NCBI RefSeq assembly: GCF_012999535.1
Contig: NZ_JABBWV010000014.1
Coordinates: 1-64,000 of the forward strand
Length of the DNA stretch: 64,000 nucleotides
Direction of reading: 5' to 3'
From: Microbispora sp. H11081
Lineage (GTDB): Bacteria; Actinomycetota; Actinomycetes; Streptosporangiales; Streptosporangiaceae
The stretch's first letter is position 1; the number at the start of each line of letters is the position of its first letter. A model generated the notes under the pieces. That model worked only from the letters and a program-made list of their open reading frames with translations, did no database searches and was not told where the DNA came from. Below are positions 57,730 through 64,000 of the stretch, one piece after another. The translations under genes were made by a program, and so were the position numbers.

Positions 57730-58179
57730 TCAGGCCGCCCCTCCCCGCTCCACGATGACGTTGTAGGTCCGGCAGACCAGCTCGCCGGAGGTGGTGGAGA
57801 CGTCGCTCCGCAGGGTCAGGAACGCGTTGCGTCCGACGCTGCGGATCTCCGCGATGGTCGAGGCGCACACCAGCTCGTCACCCGCGTGGATGGGCCTCTC
57901 GTACTCGAACCGCTGCTCGCCGTGCACGACCATCGAGAAGTCGAGCCCGAGCTCGGGGTCGGAGAGCGCGTCCCCGGTCCCGAGGAGGCTGAACACGATG
58001 GGGAACGTGGGCGGCGCGACGACGTCAGGGTGCCCGGCCGCCACCGCGGCCTGCCTGTCGTGGTAGATCGGGTTGGAGTCGCCGATCGCGGTGGCGAACT
58101 CGCTGATCTTCACGCGGCTGACCTCGTAGGGCGCGGACGACGCGTACGTCCGCCCGACGAAATCACGGTTCAAAGCCAT
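57730..58179 (-). CDS. hadA: MaoC-N-type dehydratase subunit (HadA-like)
   Basis: 149 residues from ATG 58179 with GAAGGAG eight bases upstream. Hotdog fold with EVSRVKISEFATAIGDSNPIYHD, the degenerate non-catalytic motif, and VAPPTFPIVFSLLG; the C-terminal half has the strand pattern LTLRSDVSTTSGELVC. In the Mycobacterium locus rpmG-hadA-hadB the order is the same. hadC is absent here. Confidence 0.92.
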   Translation of the reverse strand: MALNRDFVGRTYASSAPYEVSRVKISEFATAIGDSNPIYHDRQAAVAAGHPDVVAPPTFPIVFSLLGTGDALSDPELGLDFSMVVHGEQRFEYERPIHAGDELVCASTIAEIRSVGRNAFLTLRSDVSTTSGELVCRTYNVIVERGGAA

Positions 58180-58277
58180 CGGGCCGGGCTCCTTCTGGTG
58201 AGCAGGTAGGCCGTACCGTAACAGAAGCCGGAACCACAACCCCGGGCGCGGAACGCGGACACGTGCGGACACGACAA

Positions 58278-58304
58278 ACCGGCGTTCCCGCGGGAAACGC
58301 CGGT
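58278..58304 (-). terminator. Terminator between rpmG and hadA
   Basis: On the minus strand ACCGGCGTT, one bulge, CCC then GC and the complementary GGG...AACGCCGGT (58304-58278) form a 12-bp stem, followed by TTTGTCG. It would end the tRNA/rpmG transcript before hadA. Confidence 0.7.
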
Positions 58305-58364
58305 GTCGGAAGCGCGTGGGGTTGTGAGATGACGCCTACGCGGGGGCCGCGCCGCCTGCCAGGA

Positions 58365-58529
58365 CTAGCGGGTCTCGCGGTGCGCCCGGTGGGTCTTGCA
58401 GTTGGGGCAGTACTTCTTCAGCTCAAGCCGATCCGGGTCGTTGCGCCGGTTCTTCCGCGTGATGTAGTTGCGGTGCTTGCACTCCTGGCAGGCCAGCGTG
58501 ATCTTCGGCCTAACGTCTGTGGCAGCCAC
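58365..58529 (-). CDS. rpmG: Ribosomal protein L33 (zinc-ribbon form)
   Basis: 54 residues from GTG 58529: [36 protein letters not shown] and [17 protein letters not shown]. Two CxxC pairs (residues 14-17 and 41-44) make it the zinc-binding C+ form. Zur-regulated, zinc-free L33 forms exist in actinomycetes; this one would be the normal zinc-replete version. AAAGGCACTCCC precedes the GTG. Located between tRNA-Met and hadA, the conserved actinobacterial order. Confidence 0.95.
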   Translation of the reverse strand: MAATDVRPKITLACQECKHRNYITRKNRRNDPDRLELKKYCPNCKTHRAHRETR

Positions 58530-58608
58530 GTGGGAGTGCCTTTCTGCGTTTGGGACTACTGGACAACCCGCACCGGGGCCGCCTACTGCGGATGACCCGG
58601 GAGGGTAG

Positions 58609-58682
58609 TAGCGGAGGCCGGACTTGAACCGGCGACACAGCGATTATGAGCCGCTTGCTCTGCCTGACTGAGCTACTCCGCC
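58609..58682 (-). tRNA. tRNA-Met (CAU, elongator type)
   Basis: 74 nt without encoded CCA. Acceptor strands GGCGGAG/CTCCGCT pair with a terminal G-U; the anticodon loop CTCATAA carries CAU within an AGCGG/TCGCT stem; the T-arm GCCGG-TTCAAGT-CCGGC is perfect. A74 discriminator is A. Features of an initiator tRNA (unpaired 1:72, three G-C pairs in the anticodon stem) are absent, so it is the elongator. Confidence 0.95.
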
Positions 58683-58858
58683 TCGGCCGGAACTGAGCCC
58701 GGCCACGCAAGGATACCCGACCCGTACGACTGTTCGCGCATCCGAAACAGCCATGATCGCGATCGGTCTTCCCCCCGAGGAAGAGGTATCCCCACCAAGC
58801 CGAAAGCCCCACCCTGCAGCGCCAGAGAACCACTGCTTGGATAGGACTTCTCGACTAG

Positions 58859-58931
58859 AGCCCCCAAACGGAATCGAACCGTTGACCTTCTCCTTACCAT
58901 GGAGACGCTCTGCCGACTGAGCTATAGGGGC
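58859..58931 (-). tRNA. tRNA-Thr (GGU)
   Basis: 73 nt without encoded CCA. Acceptor stem GCCCCTA pairs with TGGGGGC; the anticodon loop ATGGTAA (GGU) is closed by TCTCC/GGAGA; T-loop GGTTCGATTCC is normal; the discriminator is T. It precedes tRNA-Met by 176 bases on the same strand, the order tRNA-Thr, tRNA-Met, rpmG being typical of actinobacteria. Confidence 0.95.
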
Positions 58932-59025
58932 GAGCCCGCCTGCCGCTTTCGCGTTGCGGACAGGTGTAACCATACACGGCCCCGGCGACCTACGCGAACT
59001 CGAATCACCCCGCCGCGCGGGCCGC

Positions 59026-59469
59026 TCAGGGCGTCGGCAGGGCTCCCGACAGGTCGGCCTCCGGCCGGTGCCTGACGGGCAGGTCGGCCGTGACCGTGTA
59101 GCGGCCGAAGTAGCCTTTGCCCTTGACCGGGGTCACGCTGCTCAACGTCACCGTGGCGTCGTACGGCGCGTCCGCGCACTCGGGCAGGCACCAGGTGCCG
59201 CTGAGCTTGCCCGCGCCGGTCGCCCTGGTCGGCCCCCAGGTCCGCCAGGTGACCTCGCTCATCGTGCTGAACTCCGAGAGCACGAGGTTCGCCGGCCGCT
59301 GGTCGGCCCTGCCCCGCTCGGAGTCCCGGAAATTGAGCACGTACACCGGCGTCTCGGCCGCGGTTTCCGTGGGCGCGGACCCGCAGCCGGCGACCAGCAT
59401 GACGACGGTGGCGCACACGCGCACAGGCACGCGCACGGGCACGCGCATGGGCAGGGCAGGTTGGCGCAT
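59026..59469 (-). CDS. Putative lipoprotein
   Basis: 147 residues. The N-terminus has an unusual basic repeat, MRVPVRVPVRV, then a hydrophobic core and the lipobox LVAGCGS near residue 29. DNA in this part is a tandem CACGGGCACGCG-type repeat (59420-59450). The mature protein is small, with WGPTRATGAGKLSGTWCLPEC and a probable disulfide pair; no family is recognised. Start ATG 59469 has GAGGGGGAATCG upstream. Exported and membrane-anchored by inference. Confidence 0.65.
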   Translation of the reverse strand: MRQPALPMRVPVRVPVRVCATVVMLVAGCGSAPTETAAETPVYVLNFRDSERGRADQRPANLVLSEFSTMSEVTWRTWGPTRATGAGKLSGTWCLPECADAPYDATVTLSSVTPVKGKGYFGRYTVTADLPVRHRPEADLSGALPTP

Positions 59470-59528
59470 CGATTCCCCCTCGGCAGTGTGAGTGCCCAGG
59501 GGCCGCGACTGTTACGCCTGTGACCTGG

Positions 59529-59738
59529 CTACTTGACGGCCGTACGGGCGTCGCCGGCCCGGACGGGCAGCGGGATCACCTCGCACAGGTCGGCGAGGTC
59601 GACATACCGGGCGACCTCCTCGACCGACAGACAGTCGGCGACCACCTGACCATGGCGCCGCACCCGCAGCACCTGGCGGTCACGGCGGTACGCGGGAACG
59701 ATCTCGTATCCGTCCGGTCCCACCCATCGGCTGTCCAT
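59529..59738 (-). CDS. Small hypothetical protein (69 residues)
   Basis: From ATG 59738 it reads MDSRWVGPDGYEIVPAYRR, then VLRVRRHGQVVADCLSVEEVARYVDLADL. Alternating hydrophobic strands followed by a helix suggest a small soluble domain, of the kind found in actinobacterial transposon- or transcription-related small proteins, but I do not recognise the family. A 22-codon extension to 59804 is unlikely. Confidence 0.55.
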   Translation of the reverse strand: MDSRWVGPDGYEIVPAYRRDRQVLRVRRHGQVVADCLSVEEVARYVDLADLCEVIPLPVRAGDARTAVK

Positions 59739-59868
59739 AGCGGAACAAGCTATCGGGTTTTCCCCATGGCTATCTCCCGTCCCATGGGAATCGGCCTTGA
59801 TCACCTAAAGGTTCGACCTTAAGTCGGGTCTTAACCGACCCCAAGTGGGGCGCAGCAGGATGAGCCCC

Positions 59869-60489
59869 ATGTCCGACACCCCCAACCTACTGGGCTTCCG
59901 CATCACGCACCGGGCGATGCGCGCCGACTCCCGGCGCCTCGCCGAGGTCACCGCCGAGATCGCCGCGGGCCGGCAGCCGTGCGGCCCCGAGCGCGCCGCC
60001 GCCATCCGCGAGTACGTCACCAAGCTGTGCCGCGGCATCCACCATCACCACAAGGCCGAGGACGACCGCCTGTGGCCCCTGCTCGTCCGCTCCGCGGGCG
60101 CCGAGGTCGACCTGAGCGAGCTGAGCGAGGACCACTCCGAGCTCGACCCGCTGCTCGACGAGATCACGTCCGTCGCCGGCGACCCGGTCGAGCTCGCCAA
60201 GCCGCTGCGCCGGCTGGCGGACCTGCTCGACGAGCACATCGAGGAGGAAGAGCGCACGATCTTCCCGATCATCGCGCGGCATGTCTCGGGCAAGGACTGG
60301 GAGGAGCTGGAGCGGCACGTACGGAAGGGCGGCGACGCGCGCTTCGAGCTGCCCAGGATCGAGCGGCACGCGCGGCCCGAGGAGATGAGGGAGCTGCGCG
60401 CGCTGGCCGGGCCCATCCTGGTCGTCATGCTGGCGCTGCTGCGCCGTGCCCACCTTCGCCGGGAGCGGCTCGTCTTCGGCGCCGCGTGA
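59869..60489 (+). CDS. Hemerythrin-like HHE-domain protein
   Basis: 206 residues from ATG 59869 (AGGA eight bases upstream); ATG 59860 is an alternative. A four-helix HHE-type domain is seen: ITHRAMRADSRRLAEV, GIHHHHKAEDDRLWPLL and LSEDHSELDPLLDEI, with DEHIEEEERTIFPII. His and Glu residues suited for a diiron site are present. A basic C-terminal helical part (~170-206) follows. Such proteins respond to oxygen, NO or iron. Its last 65 bases overlap the end of the convergent SARP gene. Confidence 0.85.
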   Translation: MSDTPNLLGFRITHRAMRADSRRLAEVTAEIAAGRQPCGPERAAAIREYVTKLCRGIHHHHKAEDDRLWPLLVRSAGAEVDLSELSEDHSELDPLLDEITSVAGDPVELAKPLRRLADLLDEHIEEEERTIFPIIARHVSGKDWEELERHVRKGGDARFELPRIERHARPEEMRELRALAGPILVVMLALLRRAHLRRERLVFGAA

Positions 60490-63400
60490 GCGCCGCGTTG
60501 CCGGCTTCGCGGCGGGCCGCCTCCTCCCAGTGCGGCGAGCCGACCTGCCCGGCGACCTCGGCGGCCCGCAGATAGTGGGCCTCGGCGTCGCCTGGCCTGC
60601 CCAGGAACACCGCGAGGTCGCCGAGCGTGTGCGCGACGGGCCCGAGCGTGACCGAGCCCGAGTGCAGGCCGGCCAGCTCGCCGTCGGACGACAGCAGCAG
60701 GCGGTAGCACTCCCGCGCCGTCGCCCGGTGGCCGAGCGCGATCGCGTTGTCCGCGCGCAGCGACATGAACACGAGCCAGTAGTAGTCCCTGCGGGGGACC
60801 CGCGCGGAGGCCCACACCGCGCGGGCCTCCTCCAGGCGGCCTGCCCCGGCGAGCGCTCGCGCGTACAGCTCGCCCACGTCCTGCGGCAGGCGTTCCCACA
60901 GGGCGGCGAGCTCCTCCACCGACTCGTGCACCCGTCCCGCCGCCAGCTTGACCAGGAAACGGCCGACCACTCCCACCATCGCGCCGTTGGCGTCGCCGGT
61001 GCTCGCCAGCCGCTCCCCGAGCCGCGAGTAGACGCTCTCCGCCCGCTCGAACTCGCCCCTGACCAGCAGGTGCAGGGCGTCGAGGAAGGAGAGGATGCCG
61101 AGGGCCAGGCCGAGCTGGCCGCTCGTCGACAGCTCCATGGCCATGTCGGCGTGGCGGCGCGCGGTGGCCCAGTCGTTGCGGCCCAGGGCGACCATGAGCA
61201 GGGCGAAGTGGCCGAGCGTCTGGTAGCCGAGCAACCCGGCGGCGGCCGAGGCGGCCAGCAGGTCGTGCCCGAGCCGCTCCAGGTCGTCCCGCCTGTCCGG
61301 GGTGAGGCAGACCCAGTAGCGGCCGTTGAGCGCCATGCACCGCAGACGGGGGTCGCCGAGCGCGTCGGCGATCGCCAGCGCCTCCCCGCTGGCCGCCTCG
61401 ATGCGCTCCGCGTCGTGTCCTTCGAGCGCGTGGCAGAGGGCGACGAGCATCCGGCAGCGGGATTCGCCCGCCTCGGCGGGGAGCGACTCCTCGATCGCGC
61501 CGACGAGATCGGCGTCGAGCCGCCGGTCCGGCTGGATGGTCCAGATGACCGGCGCGTCGAGCGAGGACACCGCCCGCGCCACCGCGTCCCGATCACCCAT
61601 CCGGCGGGCCACCGCCAGCGCTCTCGTCCGGTTGTGCACCGCCGTGATCACGTCGCCCGCGTGCGCCTGCGCGGACACCAGACGGCACAGGAGATCGAGG
61701 CGGACGTCCGGATGCGCGTCGTCCGTCCCCTCGCCGAGCAGGTCGAGCGCGCCCAGCGCGCCCTGGAGCAGCGCGGCCGCCTCCCTGTGGGCGTAGAGCG
61801 CGGCCGCCTGCCCGGCGGCCCGCGCCGCGTACTCCGCGGCCGTACGGGCGGTCGCGGTCGTCGCGGCGGCGAGCGCGTGGTGCCCGAGCGCCCCCACGTC
61901 GCCGGGGCGCACCCGCTCCAGCGCCGTCAGGACCTTGCCGTGCATCCGCGCCCGGCGCAGCCGCGGGATGTCCTCGTACAACGTCTCGCGGACGAGCACG
62001 TGGGCGAACCGGACCCGGCCGGGGCGCGGCTCCTCCAGCAGGCCCGACAGCACCCCCGCCTCCAGGCCGTCGAGCACCGTCTCCTCGTCCGCCCCCGGCA
62101 GGGCGACCAGCACGTCGGCGTCGGCCTCGCGGCCGAGGACGGCGGCCGTGCGCAGCGTGGTCCGCGCCGTCGCGGGCAGCCGGGCGAGGCGGCGGCGGAT
62201 GAGGTCGCGCACGCCTGGCGGCAGCGCGTGGGCCGCGGAAGGGCCGTCCACCGCGAGCAGCCTGGCGGTCTCGCTCACGAACAGCGGGTTGCCGCCGGTC
62301 CGCTCGGTGACCGTGCGCACCGTGGCCTCGTCGACCTCCGTGCCGGAGCGCGCCGCGAGCAGGAGTGCCACCTCCGGCTCCCCCAGGCCGTCCAGGGTGA
62401 TGTGCTCCACCGTCTGCACGGCGAGCGCCGCCGAGGTGGCCGTGAGGTCGTCGCCCGCCTCGGCCGGACGGTGCGTCAGCAGGACGAGAACCGGCGTCCT
62501 GGTCAGGCGGCCCGCCAGGTGACGCAGGAGCTGGAGGGTCTCCTCGTCGGCCCGGTGCACGTCCTCGAGCACGATCAGCAGCGGTCCCGGCACGCCCTCC
62601 AGGTAGTCGCCGGCCGCCCGCGCCAGCCAGAACTGGCCCACGGGCGCGGCGTCGTCGGTCAGCAGGGGCGCGAGCCTGGTTGCGGTCCCCGGCTCCGGCG
62701 GGCAGGTCGCGGACAGCTCCCGCAGCACCTCGCTCCACGCCCAGGCGGGCGGCACGCCGCCGCTCGTCTCAGGGCAGCGGCCGACCACGGTCCGCCAGCC
62801 GTCCGCGGCCAGGCGCCGTACGAGCGCGTCGGCCAGGGTGCTCTTGCCCGAGCCCGCCTCGCCGCCGAGCCACACGATGCGGAATCCGGTCGCCGCCTGC
62901 TCCGCAGCGGCGGCCAGTCGGGACAGCTCCGCCGTACGGCCGACCATGCGGGGGGAGACGGGCTCCGGGGCGGGAGCCGTGACCTCTGGCCTGGAAACCA
63001 CGGGCCCGGCCGTGCGGGGCATGTCGAGAGACTCGGACTGCGCGAGGATGTCCGACTCCAGCGCGCGCAGGGCGGGCCCCGGGTCGATGCCGAGTTGCTC
63101 GGCGAGCAGGGCGCGCGTGCGGCGCAGGACCGCCAGGGCCTCCCCCTGCCGCCCGGCCCGGTAGTAGGCGATCGCGAGCAGCCGCACGGCGTTCTCCCGC
63201 AGCGGATGCGCGGTGAGGTGGCGCTCCAGCTCGGGGACGACCTCGGCGTGGCGGCCGAGCGCTAGCCCGGCCTCGGCGCGGTGCTCCACCGCGACGACCC
63301 GCAACTCGTCCAGGTGGACGACCTCGGGGACGGCCCACTCCTCCTCGGTGAACTCCGCGTACGCCGGGCCGGTCCACAACGCCAGGGCCTCGTCCACGAC

Positions 63401-63787
63401 CTCGACCGCGTGGTCGGGCCGTCCCTCGGCGAGCAGGCCGGCGGCGGCCTCGACCAGCCGGGGGAAGCGCCAGGCGTCCACGTCGTCCGGCTCCAGCGCC
63501 AGGCGGTATCCGGGGGGAGCGCTCACCAGCACGCGGGCGACGGCGCGGGGGGCGCGGTCCGGTTCCAGGGCCCGCCGCAGGTTGGAGACGTAGACCTGGA
63601 GGGCGGCCAGCGCGCGTGGCGGCGGCTGCCCCCGCCACAGGTCGTCCACGAACCGGTCGGTCGACACCACGTGTCCACGGGCGCACACCAGCCGGGCCAG
63701 CACGGCGCGCTGGAGCGAGGTCCCGAGGTCCGCGGGGCGCCCACCGACCTCCGCCGCGATCCGCCCTAAAACCCGCACTTTTACCAT
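60425..63787 (-). CDS. SARP/AfsR-type giant transcriptional regulator
   Basis: 1120 residues. A winged-helix OmpR-type DNA-binding domain at 1-95 (LGTSLQRAVLARLVCARG, LWRGQPPPRALAALQVYVSNLRRAL) and a bacterial transcriptional activation domain at ~97-245 are followed by an ATPase (VWLGGEAGSGKSTLADAL at ~310, LLIVLEDVHRADEETLQLL at ~400) and a helical TPR-like C-terminal half. These proteins activate secondary-metabolite clusters in Streptomyces and relatives. No biosynthetic genes are visible next to it, so the target is beyond the window or remote. It is the last gene in the window. Confidence 0.93.
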   Translation of the reverse strand: MVKVRVLGRIAAEVGGRPADLGTSLQRAVLARLVCARGHVVSTDRFVDDLWRGQPPPRALAALQVYVSNLRRALEPDRAPRAVARVLVSAPPGYRLALEPDDVDAWRFPRLVEAAAGLLAEGRPDHAVEVVDEALALWTGPAYAEFTEEEWAVPEVVHLDELRVVAVEHRAEAGLALGRHAEVVPELERHLTAHPLRENAVRLLAIAYYRAGRQGEALAVLRRTRALLAEQLGIDPGPALRALESDILAQSESLDMPRTAGPVVSRPEVTAPAPEPVSPRMVGRTAELSRLAAAAEQAATGFRIVWLGGEAGSGKSTLADALVRRLAADGWRTVVGRCPETSGGVPPAWAWSEVLRELSATCPPEPGTATRLAPLLTDDAAPVGQFWLARAAGDYLEGVPGPLLIVLEDVHRADEETLQLLRHLAGRLTRTPVLVLLTHRPAEAGDDLTATSAALAVQTVEHITLDGLGEPEVALLLAARSGTEVDEATVRTVTERTGGNPLFVSETARLLAVDGPSAAHALPPGVRDLIRRRLARLPATARTTLRTAAVLGREADADVLVALPGADEETVLDGLEAGVLSGLLEEPRPGRVRFAHVLVRETLYEDIPRLRRARMHGKVLTALERVRPGDVGALGHHALAAATTATARTAAEYAARAAGQAAALYAHREAAALLQGALGALDLLGEGTDDAHPDVRLDLLCRLVSAQAHAGDVITAVHNRTRALAVARRMGDRDAVARAVSSLDAPVIWTIQPDRRLDADLVGAIEESLPAEAGESRCRMLVALCHALEGHDAERIEAASGEALAIADALGDPRLRCMALNGRYWVCLTPDRRDDLERLGHDLLAASAAAGLLGYQTLGHFALLMVALGRNDWATARRHADMAMELSTSGQLGLALGILSFLDALHLLVRGEFERAESVYSRLGERLASTGDANGAMVGVVGRFLVKLAAGRVHESVEELAALWERLPQDVGELYARALAGAGRLEEARAVWASARVPRRDYYWLVFMSLRADNAIALGHRATARECYRLLLSSDGELAGLHSGSVTLGPVAHTLGDLAVFLGRPGDAEAHYLRAAEVAGQVGSPHWEEAARREAGNAALTRRRRRAAPGEGGHGAAAPA

Positions 63788-64000
63788 TTGGCGGCAAGCA
63801 TAGGGATGAATCCGAGCCTGCCGTAGACGACCAGGTCACCGGCAAAGGCGGTCATAGATCGGGACATAGCCCTCCATCTCTGTCTCGATCGTGGCATCTT
63901 TGCTCCACCCGATCGACGCGCCGGAGACGGATTGTTACCCTGAGTGCGGCTCAGCTCGTTCGTCGGCGTGTCCGTCGAAGCGCTTCGCCGGTCACCCCCG
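63788..64000. other. Non-coding end of window
   Basis: 213 bases upstream of the SARP gene. I see no convincing open frame, repeat or promoter pair here; a SARP promoter must lie in it because its gene starts at 63787. Confidence 0.5.

Noticed and set aside
1-64000. CRISPR array, prophage or biosynthetic gene cluster
   Set aside because: No regularly spaced repeats, phage structural genes or PKS/NRPS modules were seen anywhere in the window.

Overview
The window is very GC-rich, gene-dense DNA from a morphologically complex actinomycete, most likely of the Streptosporangiales (Microbispora/Streptosporangium-like). This is inferred from frequent GTG starts, SARP and LuxR-type giant ATPase regulators, an F420-dependent oxidoreductase, GlnII, SpoIIE/STAS partner-switching genes, hydrogenase maturation genes and the tRNA-Thr/tRNA-Met/rpmG/hadA/hadB locus. 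The genus cannot be fixed without a search.

Layout. 1-2.2 kb: the 3' end of an IS256-type transposase and a DUF222-HNH (13E12-type) gene. 2.2-7.0 kb: membrane proteins (unknown, AI-2E family, acyltransferase 3), then a stress-type set (CBS protein, DUF1918 protein, phosphoribosyltransferase). 7.1-11.4 kb: LacI regulator, DUF418 membrane protein, a histidine kinase/response regulator pair and a GlsB-like membrane protein closed by a strong terminator. 11.6-18.1 kb: [NiFe]-hydrogenase maturation genes (HypC-like, a conserved companion, hypA, hypC, hypD, hypE, and hypF on the other strand), with no hypB and no hydrogenase subunits. 18.2-21.1 kb: a three-gene partner-switching operon in which a SpoIIE phosphatase and a STAS protein flank a cobalamin-binding protein carrying the W-x9-EH signature of B12 photoreceptors. 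21.2-30 kb: redox and transport genes (TauE-type exporter, class IV aminotransferase, F420 enzyme, OYE, molybdopterin sulfite-oxidase type, quinone oxidoreductase, zinc alcohol dehydrogenase). 29.3-32.8 kb: a zinc ABC importer behind a Zur box. 32.8-38 kb: GDPD, glutamine synthetase II, DUF72, DJ-1/PfpI and a PfkB protein whose catalytic GAGD is lost. 38-40.7 kb: a decayed cysteinyl-tRNA-synthetase tail and a second DUF222-HNH copy, inverted relative to the first and inactivated by a 64-bp deletion.

40.9-46 kb: lipB, a PspC protein with an ECF-type promoter, and a siderophore ABC importer behind a DmdR/IdeR iron box. 46-48 kb: a LURP-one protein and a short second Rho with a C-rich leader. 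48-51.6 kb: deoC with a catalytic aldehyde dehydrogenase and a second one lacking the catalytic half (a split ALDH16-like arrangement). 52-55.6 kb: a LuxR-type giant ATPase regulator and a GDT1/UPF0016 manganese exporter behind a yybP-ykoY-type riboswitch. 55.8-59 kb: murB, two hydratases (hadB, hadA), rpmG and two tRNA genes. 59-63.8 kb: lipoprotein, small protein, hemerythrin-like protein and a giant SARP regulator.

Three metal controls can be read directly from the sequence (Zur, iron box, Mn2+ riboswitch). The observations most worth following are the apparent light/B12 partner-switching operon, the short Rho with its C-rich leader, the pseudokinase/CysRS-remnant/HNH junction, the split ALDH pair, and a recurring tandem duplication of short segments containing stop codons at five gene ends.
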